Origin: Candidatus Cloacimonadota bacterium
Lineage (GTDB): Bacteria; Cloacimonadota; Cloacimonadia; Cloacimonadales; TCS61
Assembly (NCBI GenBank): GCA_021108315.1
Contig: JAIORE010000260.1
Span: forward strand, 1 to 40,715
DNA length: 40,715 nt
Direction: 5' to 3'
The notes beneath the pieces are model-generated. The model did not search any database, was not told the origin of the DNA, and saw only the letters and a list, made by a program, of their open reading frames with translations. The translations under genes and the position numbers were made by a program. This document shows, one piece after another, positions 16,911 to 25,005 of the stretch (position 1 is its first letter; each line of letters starts with the position of its first letter).

Positions 16911-17020
16911 TGTCAAGTCAAGTATCACAAACAATCCAGTTTGTTTAAAAATACAAACGGCACAAAAGACACAAACAGGATTGTTTGTGATATATACATT
17001 ATTTGAGGTTTGACTTAACA
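16911..17020. repeat. Paired-hairpin (REPIN-like) repeat 3 with outer arms
   Basis: Inner arms at about 16922-16945 and 16970-16993 are copies of the CACAAACAGGATTGTTTGTG unit. Outside them TGTCAAGTCAA (16911-16921) pairs with TTGACTTAACA (17010-17020) with one mismatch. This longest copy suggests that the full element is about 110 bp with terminal inverted repeats. Confidence 0.75.
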
Positions 17021-17555
17021 TTAGATTGTAATTAATTTGATAAAGAAATAAAAGTAAATAAATACAGTATAATCCTTTTAATCAATTACAGAAGAAAATA
17101 TTTATGGCTGTCTTTACGTTTTTAATATCGCAGAATGGCTTCTTTTTATACTAAAAATGGACATGGATTTATGATCTGTTAAGGTCAAGTCAAATATCGC
17201 AAGCATCCCGTAAGATTTGTTTAAGCTGATCCTAGTAGATAGATTCCAAAATAAGCATACAATAATAACTTTAGAAGATAGCCCATTATTTCTCTCTTCA
17301 TGAGTTGCTATCCATTGCCAGTATAATTTGGAAACCTTCTACTAGTTTTGTGAAGTATTATTTTCGTGTTTATTGTGTTTATTGTGATTGGTTACTTATT
17401 AAAATAGGCTCAATTAATATCATTATTCGAGAAGTTCTATAATATATTTTTTATACAGAGATGTTTAGACAAAATGCTTGACTCCATTTGGCTCTATTTT
17501 TTTTTGAATTTTTTATTAGAAAAATATCGAAATATTAAATAAGGAGTTATATCGA
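17021..17555. other. Long noncoding leader region upstream of secD
   Basis: About 535 bases with no credible gene. At 17183-17225 lies a decayed copy of the left half of repeat 3 (GTCAAGTCAAATATCGCAAGC). The rest is AT-rich. The secDF promoter must lie here, but I cannot place a convincing -35/-10 pair. Confidence 0.55.
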
Positions 17556-19193
17556 ATGAAAAACACAAAAATTCGCGGTTTGATCATTCTAATCGTTTTT
17601 TTAGGAATAATATTTTTTATCGCTCCCATGTTTGTGAAAAATTTACCTGCTTTTTGGGCTGAGAAAAGCAATAGTTTAAAACTCGGATTGGACTTGCAAG
17701 GTGGATCACAGATAATGTTGGAAGTGGATTATTCAGAATTAAAATTAGACGATAAAGCAAAAAAAGAGGCTGTAAAGACAGCATTGGAAATTATTAGAAA
17801 TAGAATTGACCAATTTGGTGTTGCCGAGCCATCTATTCTGCCAGTTGGTGAGAACAGAATTATCGTTCAATTACCTGGATTGAAAGATCCTTCCCGTGCA
17901 AAAGAGCTTATTGGGAAAACGGCTTTATTAGAATTTAAACTACTCGCTGATGAAGATCAAACGAAAAATGTTTTTGATATTTTAAATAAATATCTCGAAG
18001 AAAATATTGAAAATTATCCATACATCAAATCAATGGATTTCATTGAAATTGATGATGAAGATGATGATGAAGTAGATGTACTGGAAGATGAAGAAGTTGC
18101 AACAGATTCTACCGAAACAGACATTATTAATTCTGAAATATTTACCGATCTTGTTACAAGAGATGATGGATATCCTGGTTTACCTTATAAACACATTGAA
18201 TCTTATAAAAAACTGATAAAAGATCCTGCTTTTCTTAAACAAGTACCTGCTGGTTTACAACTCACTCTCGGAAAAGAAGATAAAGAAGACAGATTTGCAG
18301 CTCGTGAATTTTTTATTTTAAAAGAAAGAACTGTACTTTCCGGAAAGAATTTAAAGAAATCTTTTGTAAGAGTTGGTTCACAACAGAGTATGGATCCCAA
18401 AACTGCTGGAAAACCTTATGTTTCTCTTGAATTTGATAAAAAAGGTTCAAAGAAGTTTGAAAATATTACCGGACAGAATATCAATAAACGTTTAGCAATT
18501 GTATTGGATGATATTGTTTATAGTGCTCCAGTGATAAATGACAAAATTAAAGGTGGTCAAGCTCAAATTACTGGTGGAGCTTTTACTATGGAACAAACTC
18601 AGGACTTGGTAATTGTTCTAAACGCTGGTAATTTACCTGCTCCTGTAAATATTATTGAAGAACGAACTGTAGGACCAACTCTTGGTTCTGATAGCATTAA
18701 AGCCGGAACAAATGCAGCACTTTATGGAATGATCGCAGTCGTTCTCTTTATGATTATTTATTATGGTTTGTCTGGTTTTATAGCTGATATAGCTTTAATT
18801 GTTAATATTGGTTTTATTCTTGCTGTTCTAACAATGCTTGAAGCTGCTCTAACAATGCCAGGTATTGCCGGTATGATTTTAACAATAGGTATGGCGGTTG
18901 ATGCCAACGTACTTATTTTTGAACGTATTAGAGAAGAGATGAAAGTTGGTAAAACAGTGAGAAGTGCTGTAAATGCAGGATTTGATAGAGCAACTATCAC
19001 AATTCTTGATGCCAATATTACGACACTGATTACAGCTATTGTACTTTACCAATTTGGAACAGGACCTATCAAGGGATTTGCTGTGACGTTGTCTATTGGT
19101 ATTATCGGTTCAATGTTTGCTTCAATCATTATGGTGAAAGCTATTTTCGATGGTTTCATTACTAATCAAAATAGAACTAAGCTGAGTATTTAG
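17556..19193 (+). CDS. secD: Protein translocase subunit SecD
   Basis: 545 residues. With SecF it forms the membrane complex that uses the proton gradient to pull preproteins across after SecYEG/SecA. First TM at about 7-28; the KLGLDLQGGSQ motif of P1 follows at about 42-52, and P1 runs to about 355. Five more TM segments lie in the C-terminal 190 residues (GTNAALYGMIAVVLFMIIYY, MILTIGMAVDANVLIFERIREEMK, and so on), the RND-type core with the conserved D in MAVDANV. An acidic insert at about 164-190 (DDEDDDEVD, then LEDEE) sits in the P1 region. Start: ATG with AAGGAG. SecF starts 8 bases after the stop. Confidence 0.96.
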   Translation: MKNTKIRGLIILIVFLGIIFFIAPMFVKNLPAFWAEKSNSLKLGLDLQGGSQIMLEVDYSELKLDDKAKKEAVKTALEIIRNRIDQFGVAEPSILPVGENRIIVQLPGLKDPSRAKELIGKTALLEFKLLADEDQTKNVFDILNKYLEENIENYPYIKSMDFIEIDDEDDDEVDVLEDEEVATDSTETDIINSEIFTDLVTRDDGYPGLPYKHIESYKKLIKDPAFLKQVPAGLQLTLGKEDKEDRFAAREFFILKERTVLSGKNLKKSFVRVGSQQSMDPKTAGKPYVSLEFDKKGSKKFENITGQNINKRLAIVLDDIVYSAPVINDKIKGGQAQITGGAFTMEQTQDLVIVLNAGNLPAPVNIIEERTVGPTLGSDSIKAGTNAALYGMIAVVLFMIIYYGLSGFIADIALIVNIGFILAVLTMLEAALTMPGIAGMILTIGMAVDANVLIFERIREEMKVGKTVRSAVNAGFDRATITILDANITTLITAIVLYQFGTGPIKGFAVTLSIGIIGSMFASIIMVKAIFDGFITNQNRTKLSI

Positions 19194-19201
19194 GAGGAAA
19201 A

Positions 19202-20152
19202 ATGAAATTTTTTAAAGAAACTAAAATTGATTTTATCGGTAAAAGAAAGATTGCATTTATTGTCTCAATGGTATTTATTGTAGTTGGCATAATTTCACTT
19301 GTGATTAATAAAGGTCCTAAATACGGTATAGATTTCAATGGTGGAGTTTCATTGGAGTTGAATATGACTCCGCTTAATGAAAATGCAAATAGTATTCCTC
19401 CTCAAGAAATACGTGATGTGTTAGATAGAGATGGTATTTCTGATGTAAATATTCAGGAAATTAGTGATAGTGAAGGAAAGGAACTTGTCTTAATAAAAAC
19501 CCAGATTACTGAAACAAATGGTGTAAAGATTACAGATAGAATAAAAACTTCACTTCGGAAAAATTTCCCAAATAATGCCAGTTCTTCAGACAGTCTTTTT
19601 ATCCGCTTGCAAGAAGAAGTTGGACCAAGTATAGGTTCTGAATTAAAAGGTAAAGCATTTCTCGCTATATTTTGGTCTCTTTTTGGAATTATTTTATATA
19701 TTTGGTGGAGATTTCAATTTACTTATGGAATTGTTGCAGTGATTGCTCTTTTTCATGATATTTTAATTACAATTGGTTTATTTTCCATTTTCGGTAAAGA
19801 GATTGGACTTACAATAGTAGCAGCATTACTTACAATTGTTGGTTATTCTCTCAATGATACGATCGTAGTTTTTGATCGTATCCGTGAAGATTTGAAGGTT
19901 TATCGTCGAGAATCTTATGGAAGTGTAATCAACCATAGTATCAATGAAACTCTCAGTAGAACAGTAATTACATCATTAACGACTTTTATTGTAGTTTTAT
20001 CACTATATTTATTTGGTGGAACTGTAATACATGATTTTGCTTTCGCTATTCTAATCGGAATTATTGTGGGTACTTATTCTTCAATTTTTGTGGCTAGCCC
20101 ACTTTTGGTTGAATACTTCTCCAGAACAAAAGATAAAACTCGTAAGAAATAG
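19202..20152 (+). CDS. secF: Protein translocase subunit SecF
   Basis: 316 residues. TM1 at about 18-38, the periplasmic KYGIDFNGGVSLEL domain, then five TM segments ending near 300. It carries the family motif TIVGYSLNDTIVVFDRIRED, whose Asn-Asp is part of the proton path shared with SecD. It is separated from secD by 8 bases with GGAGG before its ATG, so the pair is one operon. The terminator at 20168-20200 ends it. Typical size; no unusual feature. Confidence 0.96.
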   Translation: MKFFKETKIDFIGKRKIAFIVSMVFIVVGIISLVINKGPKYGIDFNGGVSLELNMTPLNENANSIPPQEIRDVLDRDGISDVNIQEISDSEGKELVLIKTQITETNGVKITDRIKTSLRKNFPNNASSSDSLFIRLQEEVGPSIGSELKGKAFLAIFWSLFGIILYIWWRFQFTYGIVAVIALFHDILITIGLFSIFGKEIGLTIVAALLTIVGYSLNDTIVVFDRIREDLKVYRRESYGSVINHSINETLSRTVITSLTTFIVVLSLYLFGGTVIHDFAFAILIGIIVGTYSSIFVASPLLVEYFSRTKDKTRKK

Positions 20153-20167
20153 AAATAATTTATATAC

Positions 20168-20200
20168 AAAAAAGACTGTTCGGTTTGAACAGTCTTTTTT
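20168..20200. terminator. Rho-independent terminator after secDF (bidirectional)
   Basis: AAAAAAGACTGTTC (20168-20181) and GAACAGTCTTTTTT (20187-20200) are perfect complements around the loop GGTTT, with A and T runs on both sides. It serves secDF on the plus strand and the end of the polysaccharide locus on the minus strand. Confidence 0.93.
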
Positions 20201-20226
20201 GTTTTTATTGAATATTATTATCTGGG

Positions 20227-21216
20227 CTATTTATTATTTTTCTTGATTTGTAACTCTTTTAAATACCACTCACATGTCCTTTTGAATTCATCTTTAATAC
20301 TATGATTTTGAATATATCCTGCTTCACGTATCTTTTCTGCTCGGTAGTCCGTAGATGTTCCGAATTTTATCATTCGATCACTATTAATCGGCAATTCTTT
20401 ATTCAGAAGTTTACCAATAACATCAAATACTTTACCGATTAATACTGCAATTTTAATCGGAATATAAATCAAGGGCATACTGAATCCGTCATTTGATGAA
20501 ATTACTTCCATTAGTTGCTTCACTGTAAAATATGGTTTATCAATACAGTTGAAGTTTTCTACTCCCGGTTTTAACTGATTTATAGCTAAGTATGTCATAT
20601 CAATCATATTTTTTAATGAAACCATTGATTTAATATGAGAACCGTCACCAATCATAAACCAAGGGAATTTATGCATCTGATTTATCAGGTTGTACATATT
20701 TGCGAAATTATGCGGTCCATAAATTACGGATGGACGAAGTGTAATCACCTCTCTTTTCTTATCTTCTTCACACCACTTCCATATTTCTTTTTCTCCGGCA
20801 AATTTTGAGTCTCCGTAAACCGTATTTGAAAGGTATTCAGCTGTTTCATCGCAAGTATGATCTTGATGACCATAAACTGAAACCGTGCTGTAGTAGATGA
20901 TTTTCTTTATATTTTTCTTGGAAGCGAATTGCATCAGAATTTTCGTTCCGTATTCATTGTTACTGAAATAACTTTCATCAGAAATACCGAAATCATCCTT
21001 TTTTGCTGCACAATGTATTATCAGATCTATTTGAGTATTACAAAAGATTTCATAATTTTTTTCATTACGTATATCACCTATTATAGTGTTTGGATGAGAA
21101 ACTTTATTACATTTCGAACTGTTATCAATTCCAATAACAGAATACCCTTTTTCTTCAAAAAAATACATCAATGCAGAACCAACAAATCCATTTGAACCAG
21201 TAATAAATATATTCAT
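20227..21216 (-). CDS. NAD-dependent epimerase/dehydratase (extended SDR)
   Basis: 329 residues. Rossmann motif TGSNGFVG (6-13), then IIGDIRN, HCAAKKD, YYSTVSVYG with the catalytic Ser/Thr, and YGDSK with Y134 and K138. The C-terminal part carries VSLKNMID and NCIDKPYFTVKQL. It acts on a nucleotide sugar or lipid-linked sugar in the cytoplasm; the exact reaction (4-epimerase, 4-reductase or dehydratase) cannot be read from sequence. It is the last gene of the minus-strand polysaccharide locus, 39 bases after the formyltransferase gene, with AAGGA some 13 bases before ATG. It could produce or reduce the 4-keto sugar that feeds later amino- and formyl-sugar chemistry. Confidence 0.85.
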   Translation of the reverse strand: MNIFITGSNGFVGSALMYFFEEKGYSVIGIDNSSKCNKVSHPNTIIGDIRNEKNYEIFCNTQIDLIIHCAAKKDDFGISDESYFSNNEYGTKILMQFASKKNIKKIIYYSTVSVYGHQDHTCDETAEYLSNTVYGDSKFAGEKEIWKWCEEDKKREVITLRPSVIYGPHNFANMYNLINQMHKFPWFMIGDGSHIKSMVSLKNMIDMTYLAINQLKPGVENFNCIDKPYFTVKQLMEVISSNDGFSMPLIYIPIKIAVLIGKVFDVIGKLLNKELPINSDRMIKFGTSTDYRAEKIREAGYIQNHSIKDEFKRTCEWYLKELQIKKNNK

Positions 21217-21255
21217 AATTAATTTTATCCTTCTAAAGGCTATATATCAAAGATT

Positions 21256-22035
21256 TCATCTGAATTTTCTGCCTTTTTTTCTGAACTCTTTTACAGCATC
21301 AGTCGTAGGGAATGAATAATAAGTAGCCTTAGTTGAGTCGTTCTTTTGCGTAACAACTTTATCTTGCAATATTAGAGAAACAGCTTCAGCCAGAGCTAGA
21401 GCACCAAAATTAACTTTTGATTTCATTATAAGTGAATGTAATGTATCATCATCATTTATACTTACTTCTTTTTGTATTATTATCGGTCCGTCGTCCAGTT
21501 CTTTATTCATATAATGAACCGAAACACCTGTTTTCGATTCACCATTTGCCAACACCCAAAAACTGGGAAGTTTACCTCTGTATTTCGGAAGCAATGCTCC
21601 ATGAATGTTGATACATCCTTCGGGTGGAAGATTAAGTAATCTTTGTTTGATTTTTTGGGGACATGCAATAGAAATAATAAGATCAACTTTCTTTTCTATC
21701 AATATTTCTCTAAAAGATTTGCAATTGATTTTTTTAGGAAATTCTAGGTCAATCTTCTGTTTAGATAAGAAACCTGAAACCGAATATGATTTCCTGAATT
21801 TAAAAAGTTTATCGAGAGCATCCATAATTTTGTATAATGTAAAATGAAATGCAGTATTTACAAATGCACTAAAACCCAGAAAATTATAATATTGAATCAC
21901 GTTATTTCCGGAAATTTCACCTTGAATTATTGCCCCTCCAACAATATCGGCATTCTTTGGTTTTTTGTCAAAAAAGACCTTAAGAAGTTTTGGGATATAA
22001 AATGCGTCTTCTTGAGTTAAGATATAAATATTCAT
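21256..22035 (-). CDS. N10-formyl-THF-dependent sugar N-formyltransferase
   Basis: 259 residues. Formyltransferase fold with the catalytic set in order: GCINIHGALLPKYRG (N143, H145) and ELDDGPII (D181). Family members move a formyl group from N10-formyltetrahydrofolate to an amino group. Methionyl-tRNA formyltransferase is longer and has a C-terminal tRNA-binding domain that is absent here. The setting between a polysaccharide deacetylase and an SDR instead suggests formylation of an amino sugar, as in O-antigen pathways. The start ATG overlaps the stop of the deacetylase gene by one base (TAATG), so the two are coupled, and deacetylation followed by N-formylation is a possible route (inference). 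Confidence 0.82.
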   Translation of the reverse strand: MNIYILTQEDAFYIPKLLKVFFDKKPKNADIVGGAIIQGEISGNNVIQYYNFLGFSAFVNTAFHFTLYKIMDALDKLFKFRKSYSVSGFLSKQKIDLEFPKKINCKSFREILIEKKVDLIISIACPQKIKQRLLNLPPEGCINIHGALLPKYRGKLPSFWVLANGESKTGVSVHYMNKELDDGPIIIQKEVSINDDDTLHSLIMKSKVNFGALALAEAVSLILQDKVVTQKNDSTKATYYSFPTTDAVKEFRKKGRKFR

Positions 22036-22883
22036 TATCTTATGCCTTTTAGCAATTCTTTAAATACAACCTTATAAGGAGCAAAGTTAAAATCAGAAAG
22101 TAAAGAATCTACTTTCTTTTCCGTTGATCGTAGATTCAAATAGTGCGTTGCACTAACCCTGAATGGTAAGGTAATTTTAGGGTGTTCAGGATCAAGTTCC
22201 CAAGGATGAACATAAATCCCTATCGTTTCTCCCTTTTTCTCTAAGGTTCTTAAGCATTTCTTTAAAAAGAAATACGGATAAATCCTTAGATATGCTCCTC
22301 CACCGACAGGAAGATTTACTTTCCGTAAAGGATAAGTCGAAACAGGAATTTCAAGTAATTTTATACCTATTTCTGTTTCTATTATAGAAGCTAACCTGTT
22401 TGCTCCCGGAATTCCGTATCGATAATTAAATACAGGATGAATACTTGAATCGTATAAAATACCTTCTTCAGCAAGAATATCCAAAGCCCAAAGGGAATCT
22501 TTGGTTATCGAAAAATATGGTGCTCGATGTCCAATAACTTTTTCACCTGTTAAATCTTCCAAATAACCAACAGATCTATGCAATTGTTCACGAAACACCT
22601 TTGGAGTTAAATCATAAATTTTCTCATGAGAAAATCCGTGAGATGCAACTTCATGTCCTGCCTTGCTTATTTCTTTTACAAGTTGCGGATGTTCTTCGGC
22701 TACTTTTCCGAGAATAAAACAAGTGGACTTAACATTGTTCTTTGTCATAAGTTTCAGCAACTTTTTCATACCATATTCGACACGTTTTTCATATTTCGTC
22801 CAATCGTTAAATGGAAGTTCAATACCTTGATACCAATCTTCTACATCGATTGAGAAAACATGTTTTTTTTTGTTTTTTAACAT
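22035..22883 (-). CDS. Polysaccharide deacetylase, XrtA/PEP-CTERM locus type (NodB + DUF3473)
   Basis: 282 residues. NodB metal site: SIDVEDWYQ (D13, D16), SHGFSH (H82, H86), HRAPYFSI. The C-terminal half has LPVGGGAYLRIYPYFF and GIYVHPWELDPEHPKI, the marks of the DUF3473-bearing deacetylases found in exosortase-A-linked exopolysaccharide loci. It removes acetyl groups from N-acetylated sugars. There is no signal peptide, so it acts on lipid-linked or nucleotide-linked intermediates at the cytoplasmic side, or on a substrate unknown. No exosortase gene is in the window. The ribosome site (GAAAGTGTAGT) is weak. Confidence 0.87.
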   Translation of the reverse strand: MLKNKKKHVFSIDVEDWYQGIELPFNDWTKYEKRVEYGMKKLLKLMTKNNVKSTCFILGKVAEEHPQLVKEISKAGHEVASHGFSHEKIYDLTPKVFREQLHRSVGYLEDLTGEKVIGHRAPYFSITKDSLWALDILAEEGILYDSSIHPVFNYRYGIPGANRLASIIETEIGIKLLEIPVSTYPLRKVNLPVGGGAYLRIYPYFFLKKCLRTLEKKGETIGIYVHPWELDPEHPKITLPFRVSATHYLNLRSTEKKVDSLLSDFNFAPYKVVFKELLKGIR

Positions 22884-22901
22884 ACTACACTTTCTTTATA
22901 T

Positions 22902-23744
22902 TTATTTTGTTCTTTGAACAAGTACTTTTTTTTGTCTTAATAATTTCTCATAAATTATTTTTATAAAAGATATTGGTAAAATCCGAACAATTGTTTTAAA
23001 GGAAAGATTAAAAAGATATTCAAAAAAATTCAAATAGCCGACATCCTTCATATATTTTAAAGTCTGTATTTCATATCTGATATATTCTAATCCTCTTCGT
23101 CTTTTATATAATTGATCTCCTGCTCTAACTTTTACTAATATATCATCATAATTAGCAGTAATAAAACCAGAAGCCAGTAACTTTCCCCATAAGGCATAAT
23201 CCTGCATTTTTCGTAATTTATCAGGGTACCCGTTTAATTCTAAAATTACTGATTTCTTAAAAACTACAGTTGCATGATGAAACGGATTTCGCAATTTACC
23301 ATATTTGTAAATCTTTTTGTGTGTTAAAGGGAAATAATGATAGTGAAGCATTTTTTCAAATGTTTCGTCGTATTCCGCAATATGCGAACCTAAAATATCA
23401 ATCTCAGAATGTTCTTTAAAATAAGAAATCTGTTTCTCAAATCGCTCATGAACACAAAAATCATCTGTATCCATTCGAGCGATAATATTATGACTGCAAG
23501 CTTTTAATCCTGCATTAAGAGCTATAGCAAAACCGGAATTATGCTCTAATTTTATTGATTTTATTATCTTAATCTTCTCTTTCCATTTCTGTATTATATG
23601 ATTCAATTCTTTTGTCAATGGACCGTCTTCAACTAATACAATCTCATTTGGTAATAGAGTTTGATTAGATATACTTTCCAAACAGACATCTAAATGTTCA
23701 GATTTTTCCTTTTGATAAATCGACATTAATACTGAAAATTTCAT
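22902..23744 (-). CDS. Family 2 glycosyltransferase
   Basis: 280 residues from the ATG at 23744. The open frame extends 33 codons upstream to 23843, but that part overlaps the preceding gene and GGAAG precedes the internal ATG, so I choose the shorter form. GT-A fold: SVLMSIYQKEKSEHLDVCLES, QTLLPNEIVLVEDGP, NSGFAIALNAGLKACSHNIIARMDTDDF with the DxD metal site, then NPFHHATVVFKK and KMQDYALWGKLL. It transfers a sugar from a nucleotide donor to the growing lipid-linked repeat unit. Donor and linkage cannot be deduced. It begins one base after the stop of the propeller gene. Confidence 0.9.
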   Translation of the reverse strand: MKFSVLMSIYQKEKSEHLDVCLESISNQTLLPNEIVLVEDGPLTKELNHIIQKWKEKIKIIKSIKLEHNSGFAIALNAGLKACSHNIIARMDTDDFCVHERFEKQISYFKEHSEIDILGSHIAEYDETFEKMLHYHYFPLTHKKIYKYGKLRNPFHHATVVFKKSVILELNGYPDKLRKMQDYALWGKLLASGFITANYDDILVKVRAGDQLYKRRRGLEYIRYEIQTLKYMKDVGYLNFFEYLFNLSFKTIVRILPISFIKIIYEKLLRQKKVLVQRTK

Positions 23745-23745
23745 A

Positions 23746-25005
23746 TTACTTCCAATCAATCGAATATAAGAATCTTTTTCCTGAATGAACTGAATCGAAA
23801 AAGATTTTTTTACCATCAGGAGACCACCTCGGATGCAAATCACAACGAGTTTCTTCGTAATATTTCAAACTTTCAAAGAATTCTCCAAGTTTTATTAAAC
23901 GTTTATCATCCATATTGAACAAATACAATTCTTTCATTCTCGCTTTATTTGGATATGTATCAAACAACATCATGTTTTTATAAATACTTGGATGACCATC
24001 TCCAAATTTATCAATTATTCCTTTCCCTAAAATCTTTCTTTTATTACTTTTTATATTAATTAAATAATAATTATCACCCAAATTTTTGTCACGCATAAAT
24101 GATATAATTTTACTATTTCCATTCCAAAAACAATGACTTACCATATCATCATCAGCCAAGCACTTTACGTTATTTCCATTAATATCAGAAATAATTAAAG
24201 CATCAAATTTTCTATTTCCATCGAGCCATCTGTGCAGAAACATAAATTTATCACCATTTGGAGAAATCATAATGTGATTAAACCAATGTTTGGCATTTTC
24301 CATGTTTTCTTTATAATGTAGCTTTATTACGTTATCAAATGAAATGATGAGTTTTGAAGCATTATTTTTTAAATCTATGTAAAATATTCCTTCATTTTTA
24401 TTGTTTGAAAAGTTAATGTTTTCTTTTCTATTTCTGTAACCATAATCCGGTCTCAAAATATTCAATCGATCAAAATTAAGAGTTAAAGAAAAATCATTAT
24501 ATACATCATAAATTGGGTAGTCTAACGCTTTTTCTACATCTATTTTATCTGTATTTACAATTTTTGAAATATATCTATCTTTTTGTTTATCATAATCGTT
24601 ATAAATAAATCGTTTATCATCTATCCATTGGAGTTTTGCTCCCTGTTGCCAGTTATATGAGTGTGTCATAAATGTTTTTACAACTTTGTTTTTTAAGAGA
24701 TTATATAGTACAATTTGTATTGGAATCTCAGAATTTGGTAAATTTTGGGTATTTAATTCAGAAGAATGATAAATGATGAATTGGTTTTTAGAATTTATTG
24801 GTGATTTATCATAATAGCCAAAGAAAGTGTCAAAATTCTTATGAGCACAATTGTCAATTTTGAAATTTGATTTAAATCTATATTTTTTTTTATAAATATG
24901 ATAATTTATTCTTTGATATGATTTTTTAATATTTTTTTTAAAATATGGAGTTCTAGATAGAAATTTTGCGATGTTCCTTTCAATAAAATTAAAATTATTT
25001 TTCAT
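23746..25005 (-). CDS. Beta-propeller-like protein of polysaccharide locus, function unknown
   Basis: 419 residues, no signal peptide. After a basic N-terminal helix (about 1-45) the sequence has repeated blade-like strands with WD40/TolB flavour: FFGYYDKSP, WQQGAKLQWIDDKRFIYND, MISPNGDKFMFLHRW, HCFWNGNSKIISFM, HPRWSPDGKKIFFDS. The last two resemble the TolB-type blade signature. Similar proteins occur as unnamed genes in surface-polysaccharide loci. No catalytic motif can be identified with confidence. It overlaps the upstream GT4 stop by 11 bases and runs into the GT2 gene without a gap, so it is part of the same transcript. Possible roles: glycan binding, a lyase, or an assembly factor. 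I do not assign one. Confidence 0.6.
   Translation of the reverse strand: MKNNFNFIERNIAKFLSRTPYFKKNIKKSYQRINYHIYKKKYRFKSNFKIDNCAHKNFDTFFGYYDKSPINSKNQFIIYHSSELNTQNLPNSEIPIQIVLYNLLKNKVVKTFMTHSYNWQQGAKLQWIDDKRFIYNDYDKQKDRYISKIVNTDKIDVEKALDYPIYDVYNDFSLTLNFDRLNILRPDYGYRNRKENINFSNNKNEGIFYIDLKNNASKLIISFDNVIKLHYKENMENAKHWFNHIMISPNGDKFMFLHRWLDGNRKFDALIISDINGNNVKCLADDDMVSHCFWNGNSKIISFMRDKNLGDNYYLINIKSNKRKILGKGIIDKFGDGHPSIYKNMMLFDTYPNKARMKELYLFNMDDKRLIKLGEFFESLKYYEETRCDLHPRWSPDGKKIFFDSVHSGKRFLYSIDWK

Noticed and set aside
17479..17520. Sigma-70 promoter for secD at TTGACT
   Set aside because: No acceptable -10 hexamer lies 16-18 bases downstream; only a T-rich stretch is there.
20064..20246. Frame overlapping the secF end and terminator
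   Set aside because: It lies in another frame of secF and reads through the terminator hairpin; no independent support.
22902..23843. Longer form of the GT2 gene starting at 23843
   Set aside because: The extra 33 codons overlap the upstream gene, and a GGAAG directly precedes the ATG at 23744 where the conserved GT2 fold begins.
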